Positions 25,838 through 35,166 of a DNA stretch of 64,000 nucleotides are shown here, one piece after another. Every line of letters begins with the position of its first letter. Positions within the stretch are counted from its first letter, which is position 1. The position numbers and the translations under genes were made by a program. Source of the stretch: DASZIT01 sp052143315 (lineage in GTDB: Bacteria; Actinomycetota; Acidimicrobiia; Acidimicrobiales; RAAP-2); assembly GCA_052143315.1 (NCBI GenBank), contig JBKQTE010000057.1, forward strand, positions 52,514 through 116,513, written 5' to 3'. The notes under the pieces were generated by a model. The model did no database searches, was not told the origin of the DNA, and saw only the letters and a list, made by a program, of their open reading frames with translations.

Positions 25838-27607
25838 ATGGGTGTCGGGGATACCGACGTCCAGGCGGCGTTCGCCGCCACCCTGGTGGACGAGTGGGTC
25901 CGGGGAGGCGTGACCCGAGCGATCGTCTGCCCGGGATCGCGCTCCACCCCGATGGCGGTGGCCCTGGCCGCCCACCCGGGGATGGTCGTCCACGTCCGCC
26001 TGGACGAGCGATCGGCGGCCTTCACCGGCCTCGGCATCGGCCTGGCCGGCGGGCACCCGGCGGTGGTGGTGACCACCAGCGGTACCGCCGCCGCCGAACT
26101 GCACGCCGCGGTGGTGGAGGCCGACCTGGGCGGGGTGCCGCTGCTGGTCTGTACCGCCGACCGTCCTCCGGAGCTCCGTGACGTCGGCGCCCCCCAGACC
26201 ATCGACCAGCACCGCCTGTTCGGCGATGCCGTCCGCTGGTTCGTCGACCCGGGTCTGGCCGACGACGGCAACCGGCCGACCTGGCGCCCGCTGGCCGCCC
26301 GCTCGGTGGCCGAGGCCATGGCCGGTCCGAACGGCCCGGGACCGGTCCACCTCAACCTGCCGTTCCGGGAGCCCCTCCTCGGCGACCCGGCTGCGGGCGG
26401 CATCCCAGCCGGCCGGGACGGCGGCAGGCCCTGGCACCGGGTGGAGGTCGGGGCTCCCGCCGCCCCCGGTGCCGTGGTGGGCCGGATCACCGCCGCCGGT
26501 CGGGCCGGGGTGCCTGGCCTGATCGTGGCCGGCGCCGGCTGCGGCGACCCCGCTGCGGTGCTGGCCGCCGCCGCCGCCCTCGGATGGCCGGTGCTGGCCG
26601 ATCCCCGGTCGGGGCTGCGGGGGATGGCCGGGGAGACCGTCGCCGCCGCCGACGGCATCCTGCGGTCGGCGGCGTTCGCCACCGCCCACCGCCCGGGGTT
26701 CGTGCTCCGGCTCGGGGCGCCCTGGGTCTCCAAGGTGGTGACCACCTACCTGGCGTTGGTGGCCGACGGGGGTGCCGAGACGGCTTCGGTCGACCCGTGG
26801 TGGCGGTGGGTCGACCCCGACCGCTCGGTGACCGTGACGGCCCGGACCGACCCGACGCCGTTGTGCCGGGCGGTGGTGGCCTCGGCGGGCGGTGGCGTGC
26901 CCGACGCCGGCCGCGCCTGGCGCGACACCTGGCTGGCGGCGGAGGCCGCCGCCCAGGGCGCCGTCGACCGGGCCCTGGTGGGTCTCGGGGGATGGTCGGA
27001 GCCGGCGTTGGCCCGGCGGCTGGTCGCTCTGCTCCCGTCCGGGGCCGACCTGATGGTCTCCTCGTCGATGCCGATCCGCGATGTGGAGGCGTACGGGGCA
27101 CCACGGCCGGGGTTCGCCCGGGTGCTGGCCAACCGCGGCGCCAACGGGATCGACGGCGTGGTCTCGACGGCCCTGGGCGTCGCCCTGGCCGGGTCTGGCC
27201 CGACGGTGGCCCTGGTCGGCGACCTGGCCTTCCTCCACGACGTGTCGGCGCTGGTGCGCGGCGCCGGCCGGGAGGCGGCCTGCACCGTGGTGGTGGCCGA
27301 CAACGGCGGCGGAGGGATCTTCTCCTTCCTCCCCGCCGCCTCCGACCTGCCGGCGGACTCGTTCGAGACGCTGTTCGGGACTCCCCAGCGGGTGGACGTC
27401 GGGGTGGTTGCCGCCGGGTTCGGGCTGCCGGTGGTGGAGATCGACGACGGGGACGACGGGGATGTCCTGTCCGGCGCCCTGGAGCAGGGGGCGGCCTCCG
27501 GGTGCCTTTCGGTGGTGCGGGTGCGCCTCCCCGATCGCCGACAGAACGTCGCCCTCCATGACCGGATCAACCAGGCGGTGGTGGAGGCGGTCGACGCCCT
27601 GGCGTGA
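25838..27607 (+). CDS. menD: 2-succinyl-5-enolpyruvyl-6-hydroxy-3-cyclohexene-1-carboxylate synthase
   Basis: 589 residues, ThDP-dependent. VCPGSRSTPMAVALAAH (about 30-46) and the ThDP-activating Glu in DERSAAFTGLGIGLA (about 57-71) lie near the N-terminus. QTIDQHRLFGDAVRWF (about 120) is family typical, and the Mg-ThDP site VADNGGGGIFSFLP is near 490. It adds succinic semialdehyde-ThDP to isochorismate, the first committed step of menaquinone synthesis. Start: ATG 25838 has GAGG about 6 nt upstream and gives a MenD-like N-terminus; ATG 25802 and GTG 25817 are in-frame alternatives. menF, menC and the final methyltransferase are not in the window. Confidence 0.93.
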   Translation: MGVGDTDVQAAFAATLVDEWVRGGVTRAIVCPGSRSTPMAVALAAHPGMVVHVRLDERSAAFTGLGIGLAGGHPAVVVTTSGTAAAELHAAVVEADLGGVPLLVCTADRPPELRDVGAPQTIDQHRLFGDAVRWFVDPGLADDGNRPTWRPLAARSVAEAMAGPNGPGPVHLNLPFREPLLGDPAAGGIPAGRDGGRPWHRVEVGAPAAPGAVVGRITAAGRAGVPGLIVAGAGCGDPAAVLAAAAALGWPVLADPRSGLRGMAGETVAAADGILRSAAFATAHRPGFVLRLGAPWVSKVVTTYLALVADGGAETASVDPWWRWVDPDRSVTVTARTDPTPLCRAVVASAGGGVPDAGRAWRDTWLAAEAAAQGAVDRALVGLGGWSEPALARRLVALLPSGADLMVSSSMPIRDVEAYGAPRPGFARVLANRGANGIDGVVSTALGVALAGSGPTVALVGDLAFLHDVSALVRGAGREAACTVVVADNGGGGIFSFLPAASDLPADSFETLFGTPQRVDVGVVAAGFGLPVVEIDDGDDGDVLSGALEQGAASGCLSVVRVRLPDRRQNVALHDRINQAVVEAVDALA

Positions 27608-27650
27608 GCCGCCGGCCGACCGTGACACCCGGTCCGTAGCGTCTCCCGGC

Positions 27651-28715
27651 ATGGGCACCGGCCGGCGTCACCTGCAGGGGATCCGGGTAGGCGCGCGGCT
27701 GCTGGTGGTCGGCCTGGCGCTCGAAGCCTGCTCGACGACGGGAACCGGTACCGGGCACCCGGCCACCGGGCCGTCGATCCCGGTGACGCCGACCACGACC
27801 ACCACGGCACCACCGGGCCTCGGCACCCTGCTGGTGGAGCCGGACGACGGGTACGGACCGGTGGACGCCTTCATCGCCGGGGCCGGCCGCTCGGTGGACA
27901 TGACCATGTACGAGTTGGCCGATCCGGGGGCCGAGGCCGCCCTGGTGGCCGACGCCGCCCGGGGCATGGATGTCCGGGTGCTCCTCGACCGCGCCGGTGC
28001 CGGCACCGTGGCCAACGGCCCCGCCTACGCCCGACTGGCGGCCGGGGGCGTCCACGTGGCGTGGTCCTACCCCGGCGAGCTCTTCCACCAGAAGACCATC
28101 ACCGTCGACGCCGCCACCTCGCTGGTCATGACCGGCAACCTCACCTCCGCGTACTACCCGACCACCCGGGACTTCGGGCTGTTCGACGCCGACCCGGCCG
28201 ACGTGGCCGCCATCGAGTCGACGTTCGATGCCGACTTCGCAGGGGCGAGCCCCGCCCCGGCCCCGGCCGGCTCCGACCTCCTGTGGAGCCCGGGCTCCGA
28301 GGCGGCACTGGTCGACCTGATCGGGTCGACCCACGCCACGGTGACCGTCGAGAGCGAGGAGATGGACTCGGAGCCGGTCGAGGCGGCGCTGGCCGCCGAT
28401 GCCGGGCGGGGAGTCGTCGTCGACGTGGTGATGACGGCGTCGTCCTCGTGGGACTCGGCCTTCGACCGCCTGGAGGCGGCTGGGGTCCACGTCCTCGTCT
28501 ACCAGGGGGAGGCCCCGCTCTACGTCCACGCCAAGGTGGTGGTGGTCGATGCCGGCCTGGCTGACCGGCAGGCGTTCGTCGGCTCGCAGAACTTCTCCGC
28601 CGCCTCCCTTCGGTACGACCGCGAGCTCGGGGTGGTCACCTCCGACCCCGCCGTGGTCGACGGGCTGGCGGCGACGCTGGCCGAGGACGCCCACGGGGGC
28701 GCCCTTTGGTCCTGA
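27651..28715 (+). CDS. phospholipase D-family lipoprotein
   Basis: 354 residues. The N-terminus has a short hydrophobic segment ending LALEAC (Cys at about 26), a possible lipobox, then a Thr/Pro-rich linker. Two PLD half-sites follow: HQKTITVD with GNLTS (about 145-165) and HAKVVVVD with GSQNFS (about 290-320). Both halves have the HxK and downstream polar residues, so the enzyme may be active. The family includes phospholipases and Nuc-type nucleases; an extracellular, membrane-tethered phosphodiesterase is inferred. TAGCGT is 8 nt before the ATG, so the message may be leaderless. Confidence 0.86.
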   Translation: MGTGRRHLQGIRVGARLLVVGLALEACSTTGTGTGHPATGPSIPVTPTTTTTAPPGLGTLLVEPDDGYGPVDAFIAGAGRSVDMTMYELADPGAEAALVADAARGMDVRVLLDRAGAGTVANGPAYARLAAGGVHVAWSYPGELFHQKTITVDAATSLVMTGNLTSAYYPTTRDFGLFDADPADVAAIESTFDADFAGASPAPAPAGSDLLWSPGSEAALVDLIGSTHATVTVESEEMDSEPVEAALAADAGRGVVVDVVMTASSSWDSAFDRLEAAGVHVLVYQGEAPLYVHAKVVVVDAGLADRQAFVGSQNFSAASLRYDRELGVVTSDPAVVDGLAATLAEDAHGGALWS

Positions 28716-28719
28716 CCAC

Positions 28720-29691
28720 CTATCGGAGGGCTGCCGCCACCCGGTCCCGCACGAAGCCGCACAGGCGGTCCCGCTCCTCGGCCGGGAGGTACGAGCCCCG
28801 GTACTGGCGCCGGTAGCGAACGGCCAGCTCCGGATGGTGGCCGACGAGCCACGTCATGAAGTGCTGGCGGACCCCCGGGCGGAGGTGCAGCGGTACCGGG
28901 ATGACGGCCCGGGCCCCGGCGCCGATCACCGCGTCGACCACCTCGGCCAGCTGCTCCTCGGCGTCGGAGAGGCCGGGGATGATCGGGGCCACCAGTACCC
29001 CGGTGATGATGCCGGCATCGGTGAGCCTGCGGACGGCGGCCACGCGTTGGCGGGGGTGGGGAGTGCCCGGCTCGGTGGCCCGCCACACCGCCTCGTCGAG
29101 GGTGCCGATGGAGAGGTTGCAGCGCACCTCGGCGCGCTCCGCCGCCCGGGCCAGTACGTCGAGGTCGCGCAGGATGAGCGTCGACTTGGTCAGGATGGAG
29201 AAGGGGTTGCCGGCATCGCCGAGCACCTCGACGATCCCCCGGGTGAGGTGGTACTTGCCCTCGCACCGCTGGTAGGGATCGGTGTTGGTCCCCATGGCGA
29301 TCGGCTGGCCCGACCAGGTCGGCGACCCGACCTCGGCCCGGACCCGCTCGACGGCGTTGACCTTCACCACCAGCTTCCGCTCGAAGTCCTCGCCGGCATT
29401 GAGGCCGAGGTACTCGTGGGTGGGCCGGGCGAAGCAGTAGACGCAGGCGTGGCTGCATCCCCGGTAGGCGTTGATGGTATGCCGGTGCGGGGCGCGGGTC
29501 CCCTCGGGGAGCGAGTTGACGACCCGCTTGGCGTTCACCTCGAGGAACTCGTACCCCCGGTACTCGCCGGTGCCCACCCGGCGCCGGGCCACCGACTCGT
29601 CGGCGAACAGGGCCAGTTGGCCGGTCGGCTCCACGCCCGGCTCCGGCGCCGGGTCGGCGAGCCTCCATCGGAAGGTGACCGGGGCGACCAT
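28720..29691 (-). CDS. Rv2578c-type radical SAM protein
   Basis: 323 residues. The SAM/cluster motif is CSHACVYCF (about 79-87, CxxxCxxC), preceded by INAYRGC as in the SPL/Rv2578c family. NTDPYQRCEGKYHLTR (about 137) is also characteristic. It carries a [4Fe-4S] cluster and uses SAM to make a 5'-deoxyadenosyl radical. It resembles spore photoproduct lyase but lacks evidence of that activity here; the substrate is unknown. TAACCT ends 6 nt before the ATG, suggesting a leaderless mRNA. Its stop lies 4 bp from the end of the convergent PLD gene. Confidence 0.9.
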   Translation of the reverse strand: MVAPVTFRWRLADPAPEPGVEPTGQLALFADESVARRRVGTGEYRGYEFLEVNAKRVVNSLPEGTRAPHRHTINAYRGCSHACVYCFARPTHEYLGLNAGEDFERKLVVKVNAVERVRAEVGSPTWSGQPIAMGTNTDPYQRCEGKYHLTRGIVEVLGDAGNPFSILTKSTLILRDLDVLARAAERAEVRCNLSIGTLDEAVWRATEPGTPHPRQRVAAVRRLTDAGIITGVLVAPIIPGLSDAEEQLAEVVDAVIGAGARAVIPVPLHLRPGVRQHFMTWLVGHHPELAVRYRRQYRGSYLPAEERDRLCGFVRDRVAAALR

Positions 29692-29697
29692 GGGACC

Positions 29698-29703
29698 AGG
29701 TTA
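29698..29703 (-). promoter_or_regulatory. -10 hexamer, leaderless promoter of the radical SAM gene
   Basis: TAACCT on the minus strand, ending 6 nt before the ATG at 29691. Confidence 0.5.
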
Positions 29704-29738
29704 GCGAACATGTGTTCGTACAGGCAATGGCCGGCCGG

Positions 29739-30689
29739 TCAGCGCCCCGGCGGGGCGATGGCGTCGAGTGCCTCGAGGTCCTCCTTGGACGGTCGCCAGG
29801 CGCCGGCCGACACGTTCGCCCGGACCTGGTCGGGCGAGGTGGCGCCGGCGATGACCGAGCCGACCGCCTTCTGGGCGGCCAGGCCGCCGATGGCCACGTC
29901 GAGCACCGTGACGTCGCGCTCGGCGGCGAACCGCTGGAGCCCCTCGACCACGTCGAAGCGCTCGTCGGTCAGCTGGGACTCCATGCCCCAGTCCTTCATG
30001 CGGCTGCCGGCCGGAGGGGCCTCCCCCCGCCGGTACCGCCCGGCGAGGAGGCCGCTGGCCAGCGGGAAGTAGGGGAGGATGGAGATCCCGAACCGGTCGC
30101 AAGCGGGGGCCAGCTCCGCCTCGACCTTGCGGTCCAGCAGGTTGTAGTGGTTCTGGGCGCTGATGAAGCGCTCGAAGCCGTGGGTCCGGGCCAGCCACTC
30201 GGCGTCGGCCACCTGCCAGGCCGCGTGGTTCGAGGAGCCCACGTAGCGGACCTTGCCCTCGTGGACCAGCTCGTCCAGGGCGGCCAGCGTCTCCTCCAGC
30301 GGGGTCAGTGGATCGGGCCTGTGGATCTGGTAGAGGTCGATCCAGTCGGTGCGGAGGCGGCGGAGCGACCGGTCCACGGCGGTCCGGATGTACCGGCGCG
30401 ATCCTCGGGCGTTCCAGTCGGGTCCGTTGGCGCCGTGGAGGTCGCTGCCGAACTTGGTGGCCAGTACCACCTGGTGACGGCGGCCCTCGAGTACCTCCCC
30501 CAGGATCTCCTCCGAGGCCCCGTAGCTGTCGGAGGTGTCGAAGAGGGTGACGCCCTCGTCGAGGGCGGTGTCGATCACCGTCCGGCTGGCCTCCAGGTCG
30601 AGCCTGAGACCGAAGTTGTTGCAGCCGAGCCCGACGGCGGACACCGAGAGCCCGGACCGGCCCAGGCGGCGATGGGAGATGGTGGTCAT
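29739..30689 (-). CDS. aldo/keto reductase
   Basis: 316 residues. The catalytic tetrad fits the AKR pattern: FDTSDSYG (Asp and Tyr, about 50-57), ATKFG (Lys, about 78), and the His in IDLYQIHRPDP (about 118). The C-terminal SVIAGATSPDQVRANV (about 277) is the NADPH phosphate loop. It reduces aldehydes or ketones; the length and DWIDLYQIH motif suggest the AKR11/YhdN-like group. TAACGT ends 6 nt upstream of the ATG. It is a single-gene unit. Confidence 0.93.
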   Translation of the reverse strand: MTTISHRRLGRSGLSVSAVGLGCNNFGLRLDLEASRTVIDTALDEGVTLFDTSDSYGASEEILGEVLEGRRHQVVLATKFGSDLHGANGPDWNARGSRRYIRTAVDRSLRRLRTDWIDLYQIHRPDPLTPLEETLAALDELVHEGKVRYVGSSNHAAWQVADAEWLARTHGFERFISAQNHYNLLDRKVEAELAPACDRFGISILPYFPLASGLLAGRYRRGEAPPAGSRMKDWGMESQLTDERFDVVEGLQRFAAERDVTVLDVAIGGLAAQKAVGSVIAGATSPDQVRANVSAGAWRPSKEDLEALDAIAPPGR

Positions 30690-30695
30690 GGGCCG

Positions 30696-30701
30696 ACGTT
30701 A
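30696..30701 (-). promoter_or_regulatory. -10 hexamer, leaderless promoter of the aldo/keto reductase gene
   Basis: TAACGT on the minus strand, ending 6 nt before the ATG at 30689. Confidence 0.45.
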
Positions 30702-30729
30702 CCGCCGGGCCTTCCCTGTCGGGTCGCCC

Positions 30730-32151
30730 TCAGCAGGGGGTGGGATCGTAGGCGGGGATGTCCGACGTGGCGGTGGCGGTGGACGGAGCGGAGGTGGCGG
30801 TGGACGCCTGGGCGGCGGTGACGGCGGCCGAGGTGACGGCGGTCGCACCGTTCGGCTCGCCGTACCGGTCGAGCGGGGGCGTGCTGGCGGTGCTGGGGGC
30901 GGTGCCGAGAAACTGGGTGATCATCTGGGTCGCCTCCGGCTCGTTGACCACCTCCACGTCCTCGCCGCCGTAGGGGGCGTAGCTGGCTCCGGTGGTCGGC
31001 AGCATGAAGTTGGTCAGCGCCGAGCCGGAGAAGGCGTGGTACCGCTCGGCCAGGTCCAGCATGGCGCCGGCGCTCAGTTGGTTGTCGAGCGTCACGTCGT
31101 GGGTGAGGGACTGGATGAAGCCGGCGGCGGTGATCGGGTTGTACGTCGACTTCGCCCGGTCCACCACCGCCTCGATGATCAGGTTCTGCCGCTCGATCCG
31201 CCCGATGTCCGACGAGAGGTCGCTGATCCACTGCCCGTTCTGGTCGTACTCGAAGTGGCGTGACCTCGACAGTGCCAACGCTTCGGTGCCGTTGAGGGTC
31301 TGGCACCCGGTGGTCTGGATGTTCAGGCCGGTGCAGTTGGAGTAGACGCCGTTGCTGTTGCAGTCCCCGTAGTCCCTGATCGGGTACGGGACGTTCATCT
31401 TGATGCCATCCAGGCCGTTCACCGCGTCCATCAGCCCATAGAAGTTGACGACGATCCAGTGGCTGATGGGGATGCCGAAGGTGTCCTCGATGGTCGTCAC
31501 CAGCCCGTTGGCACCGGTGCCGTTGGGATCGGGGTCGTTGGGCCCCGCCGCGAAGGAGGCGTTGATCTTGTTCTTGGAGGAGACGCCGGCCGACGCCGGC
31601 ACCCCCGACAGTGTCACGAAGGTGTCGCGGGGGATCGACAGCACACTGGCCGTGCCGGTCTGCGGGTCGACGTGGACGATCTTGATGGTGTCGGACCGCT
31701 GGCCGCCGGCGTTGGTCGAGTCGCCGAACTGGGCGGCCTCGGCGGGGGTCTCCCCGACCCGGGTGTCCGAGCCGATGACCAGCACGTTGTACGGGGCGCC
31801 GTTGGCCACCGCCGAGCAGTTGGGGCACGGGGCGGTTGTGATCTGGGCCCACTCGTAGCGGAAGTAGCCGTACCCGACCCCCGCCACCAGCACGATCAGC
31901 GCCACCACCGCCATGAGGGCCCGCCGCACCCGCTGACCGCGGCTGCGCGGCGTCTTCTTCCGCTCGCTGGCCCGACCGCTGGTGGGGGCGGCCTGCTCAG
32001 GGCTCGGTTGCGAACGTCGGGTGTCCCGCCCGGAGGGGATGGGGGCCCGGCCTCCGAGGATCGGTCCGGGGAACTCCCCGTTCCCGCTCCCCGGGCCGGT
32101 GCGGCTGTAGGGGCTGGACGGTTCCGGCCTGGACGGGTCGTTGGGTGGCAA
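30730..32151 (-). CDS. LCP (LytR-CpsA-Psr) family cell-wall glycopolymer ligase
   Basis: About 473 residues. A Pro/Ser/Arg-rich cytosolic tail (1-70) precedes one TM helix (RALMAVVALIVLVAGVGYGYF, about 76-95). The LCP domain follows: VLVIGSDTR, RSDTIKIVHVDPQTGTASVLSIPRDT with its pyrophosphate-binding Arg and Asp, then LSRSRH and RIERQNLI. A Ser/Thr/Ala-rich C-terminus (about 420-473) ends the protein. LCP enzymes attach teichoic-acid-like polymers or arabinogalactan to peptidoglycan outside the membrane. The start is uncertain: TTG 32151 is the first acceptable codon and keeps the usual long cytosolic tail; GTG 31929 would start just before the TM. Confidence 0.88.
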   Translation of the reverse strand: MPPNDPSRPEPSSPYSRTGPGSGNGEFPGPILGGRAPIPSGRDTRRSQPSPEQAAPTSGRASERKKTPRSRGQRVRRALMAVVALIVLVAGVGYGYFRYEWAQITTAPCPNCSAVANGAPYNVLVIGSDTRVGETPAEAAQFGDSTNAGGQRSDTIKIVHVDPQTGTASVLSIPRDTFVTLSGVPASAGVSSKNKINASFAAGPNDPDPNGTGANGLVTTIEDTFGIPISHWIVVNFYGLMDAVNGLDGIKMNVPYPIRDYGDCNSNGVYSNCTGLNIQTTGCQTLNGTEALALSRSRHFEYDQNGQWISDLSSDIGRIERQNLIIEAVVDRAKSTYNPITAAGFIQSLTHDVTLDNQLSAGAMLDLAERYHAFSGSALTNFMLPTTGASYAPYGGEDVEVVNEPEATQMITQFLGTAPSTASTPPLDRYGEPNGATAVTSAAVTAAQASTATSAPSTATATSDIPAYDPTPC

Positions 32152-32315
32152 GGTCAGTCTGTCGCTCGTTCGGTCTGTCGTTCGGCCCGCGGTCGGGGCG
32201 GGAGAGCGCCCGAGCCGGTCGAGGAAGAGCTTCCCACGCAGCGCGGCGGGAGCGAGGTCACCCTCTCCGCCCGCCCGCCCGCCGGCCGGCGCCGGCCCCG
32301 CCCGGGCGGGGTGGA

Positions 32316-33659
32316 TCAGGCGATGGACGGGATCCAGGAGCCGTGGAACCCGAAGGGCACCCGGGCCGGGAGGTGCACGGTGGCCACCGGCGGGCCACCG
32401 AAGGAGGTGGCGTCGAGGATCACCAGGTCGCTGGCGTCGCGGGTGGCGTCGTAGACCACCGTGAGCACCCATCCCTCGTCCTCGCCGTGCCCGTCGGCGG
32501 CTCGCACGAAGACCGCCTCGCCGGCCGAGCGGTGCTCGCCCGGGTCGAAGCGGACTGCCTCGTCCCGGGCGAGGTCGTACTTGACGAGGCCCGTCGGCTT
32601 CCGGGTGTCTGCCATGTCGACGCTGGTGCAGTAGCCGTAGCGGTGCCGGCGGCCGGCGACGGCGTCGTCGATGCGGGGGAGCTCCACGGAGGTGTCGTCC
32701 AGCCGCTGCTGGGAGACCCGGTTGGCCCCCGGGTCGACGGTCCACCGGGCCAGGGTGGGCTGGGTGGAGGCGAGGACCTCGTCCGGGGCGGTGTCGAAGG
32801 CCGAGTCGTAGCGGACCACGTCCATCACCACGGTGTCTCCGTCGTCGTAGGCGTTCAGGACGTGGAACACGAACACCGGGTCGATGCTGATCCACCGGGT
32901 ATCGGTGCCGGCCCCGTCGCGGGGCATCACCCCGACCCGGGCGCCGGCCTCGGGGAGCCAGCGGAAGGGCAGCTCCCGACCGGCGGCGGCCAGGTCGAGG
33001 TCGAAGACGACCGGCAGGTCGAGGAAGACCGCCCGGGTGGCGGTCACCCCGAAGTCGTGGATCATGGTCGCCCTGGGGATGTCGACGGCCTGGCTCCGGG
33101 TCATCGTCCCCTCGGGGTCGAGGGCGTGGTAGCGGAGGAACGGCGGCCCGAACACGTCGTAGCCGAAGAAGAGCAGCTCGCCGGTGTCGGGGTCGACCTT
33201 CGGATGGGCGGTCATGGGCGAGGCCAGGGTCCCGTCGAAGTCGTGGACCCGGGCGCGCTCCAGGTCGGGGGAGAGGGCGTGGGGGAAGCCGGACTCGACC
33301 AGGGCGAGGGTGGTGCCGGCGTGACGGATGACGTGGGTGTTGGCCGGACCGTCGATGGGCTCGCTCGGCCCCGACGGCTCCCTGGTGCCCAGCTCCGCCG
33401 CCAGGCGCCGCGTCCGCACCCAGCGGTTGCGGTACCCCACGGCCCTGCCCCCGGCCAGGGAGATGCCATGGATCATGCCGTCGCCGCTGAACCAGTGGTA
33501 CGCCGAGTCGTCGGCCGGCAGCACCGCCGGGTTGGGCCCGTTGCGCAGCAGGCGCCCCTCGAGGTCGGGGGGGACGACGCCGGTGACCGGCAGCTCGTGG
33601 TCGTCGCTGCGCTCCTCGGTGACCGGGGCGAAGTTGCCTTCGAGGTAGGGGTTGGTCAC
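32316..33659 (-). CDS. carotenoid oxygenase family protein
   Basis: 447 residues. The four iron-binding histidines are visible in MTAHPKVD (about 151), MIHDFGVT (about 198), FVFHVLNAY (about 263) and FGFHGSWI (near the C-terminus). The N-terminal LLRNGPNP and HWFSGDGMIH motifs are family typical. These non-haem iron dioxygenases cleave a carotenoid, apocarotenoid or stilbene double bond. No carotenoid biosynthesis genes lie in the window. AAGGAG lies close before the GTG at 33659, supporting the start. Confidence 0.94.
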   Translation of the reverse strand: MTNPYLEGNFAPVTEERSDDHELPVTGVVPPDLEGRLLRNGPNPAVLPADDSAYHWFSGDGMIHGISLAGGRAVGYRNRWVRTRRLAAELGTREPSGPSEPIDGPANTHVIRHAGTTLALVESGFPHALSPDLERARVHDFDGTLASPMTAHPKVDPDTGELLFFGYDVFGPPFLRYHALDPEGTMTRSQAVDIPRATMIHDFGVTATRAVFLDLPVVFDLDLAAAGRELPFRWLPEAGARVGVMPRDGAGTDTRWISIDPVFVFHVLNAYDDGDTVVMDVVRYDSAFDTAPDEVLASTQPTLARWTVDPGANRVSQQRLDDTSVELPRIDDAVAGRRHRYGYCTSVDMADTRKPTGLVKYDLARDEAVRFDPGEHRSAGEAVFVRAADGHGEDEGWVLTVVYDATRDASDLVILDATSFGGPPVATVHLPARVPFGFHGSWIPSIA

Positions 33660-33787
33660 AGCGCTCCTTGGGTGTCCGGTGGCCCCCCGACCCGGGCCGG
33701 CGCCGCCGTCATCGTACCGAGGTCCCCCCGGCGGCGCCGTCCCGGTCGGTTCCCGGCGCCGCCCCGTTCACGTGGCAGGCTGAGGTC

Positions 33788-35074
33788 ATGTCCCGCCTCG
33801 CCGAGGACCTCCGATTCCGGGGGCTCGTCCATCAGCTCACCGACCCGGGCCTCGAGGATCGCCTCGACACCGCCCACCTGACCGCCTACAGCGGGTTCGA
33901 CCCGACCGCCGACAGCCTCCACGTCGGCCACCTGCTGCAGGTCTGCACCCTGCGCCGCCTGCAGCTGGCCGGCCACCGTCCGGTGGCGGTGGCCGGAGGC
34001 GGTACCGGGTTCATCGGGGACCCGGGAGGCAAGTCGGAGGAGCGGTCGCTCCTGTCCGAGGAGGAGCTCCAGGCCAACCTGGAGGGCATCCGCCGCCAGC
34101 TCGGTCGGTTCCTCGACTTCGGGGGCGACGCCGGCGACGCCCGGGCACTCCTGGTCAACAACGCCGACTGGCTGCGACCGATGTCGCTGTTCGACTTCCT
34201 GCGCCAGGTGGGCAAGCACTTCACCGTCAACCAGATGGTGGCCAAGGACTCGGTCAAGGCCCGCCTCGACCGCGACGGCCAGGGGATCTCCTACACCGAG
34301 TTCAGCTACATGCTGCTCCAGGCCTACGACTTCCTCCACCTCTTCGACCGCTACGGGTGCACGCTGCAGATCGGCGGCAGCGACCAGTGGGGGAACATCA
34401 CCATGGGGATCGAGCTGATCCGGAAGCTCCGCCGGACCGAGGTGTTCGGGCTGACCACTCCGCTGGTGCTCAAGGCCGACGGCACCAAGTTCGGCAAGAC
34501 GGAGACGGGGACGGTATGGCTCGACGCCGGCCGGACCAGCTCGTACCAGCTCTACCAGTTCTTCATCCGGAGCGAGGACGCGGTGGTCGGCCCCTACCTC
34601 CGGTACTTCACCTTCCTTCCCCACACCGAGCTTGAGGCCCTCGAGGCCTCGACGGCGGAGCATCCCGAGCGCCGGGAGGCGCAGCGGGAGCTGGCCCGCC
34701 AGGTCTGCACCCTGGTCCACGGACGGGCGGAGACCGAGCGGGCCGAGCGGGCCGCCGCCGCCCTGTTCGGTGAGGAGGTGGCCGGGCTCGACGAGCGGTC
34801 GCTGCTCGACGTGTTCGCCGACGCCCCCTCCACCGAGCTGTCCCGCTCCAGGCTCGACGACGGGGGCCTTCCGCTGGTGGACCTGCTGGCCGAGACCGGG
34901 ATGGTTCCGTCCAAGGGGCGGGCCCGAACGACCGTCGAGCAGGGCGGCGCCTACGTCAACAACCGACGTGAGTCCGACGTGGGCCGGGCCCTGGGACTCG
35001 ACGACCTGGTGGCCGGCCGGTACGTGGTGCTCCGCCGGGGCCGGAAGGACTACCACCTGGTCAGCTTCGGGTAG
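33788..35074 (+). CDS. tyrS: tyrosyl-tRNA synthetase
   Basis: 428 residues, class I synthetase. The HIGH motif appears as HVGH (about 47), preceded by AYSGFDPTADSLH. The Tyr-binding region is YMLLQAYDFLHLF, with GGSDQWGNI (about 200), and the KMSKS loop appears as KFGKT (about 238-242). The C-terminal S4-like RNA-binding domain (SKGRARTTVEQGGAYVNN, about 377) completes the protein. It charges tRNA-Tyr. No T-box leader was seen upstream. CAGGCT lies 6 nt before the ATG and GAGG is too close for a good ribosome binding site, so the message may be leaderless. Confidence 0.97.
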   Translation: MSRLAEDLRFRGLVHQLTDPGLEDRLDTAHLTAYSGFDPTADSLHVGHLLQVCTLRRLQLAGHRPVAVAGGGTGFIGDPGGKSEERSLLSEEELQANLEGIRRQLGRFLDFGGDAGDARALLVNNADWLRPMSLFDFLRQVGKHFTVNQMVAKDSVKARLDRDGQGISYTEFSYMLLQAYDFLHLFDRYGCTLQIGGSDQWGNITMGIELIRKLRRTEVFGLTTPLVLKADGTKFGKTETGTVWLDAGRTSSYQLYQFFIRSEDAVVGPYLRYFTFLPHTELEALEASTAEHPERREAQRELARQVCTLVHGRAETERAERAAAALFGEEVAGLDERSLLDVFADAPSTELSRSRLDDGGLPLVDLLAETGMVPSKGRARTTVEQGGAYVNNRRESDVGRALGLDDLVAGRYVVLRRGRKDYHLVSFG

Positions 35075-35153
35075 GCCCGACAATCGACCCGCCGAACCTC
35101 GCCCGGACCGCTGGCCCCCTCCACTCTGAACGGGGCCCGAGGGTGCCCGGACC

Positions 35154-35159
35154 TACACT
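35154..35159 (+). promoter_or_regulatory. -10 hexamer, leaderless promoter of the DUF3151 gene
   Basis: TACACT ending 7 nt before the ATG at 35167; no Shine-Dalgarno between. Confidence 0.5.
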
Positions 35160-35166
35160 GTCGGCG

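Noticed and set aside
29701..29738. Regulatory palindrome near ACATGTGTTCGTA upstream of the radical SAM gene
   Set aside because: The symmetry is short and ambiguous, and the leaderless -10 explains the start better.
33660..33787. T-box leader for tyrS
   Set aside because: The conserved T-box bulge sequence and specifier loop pattern are absent.
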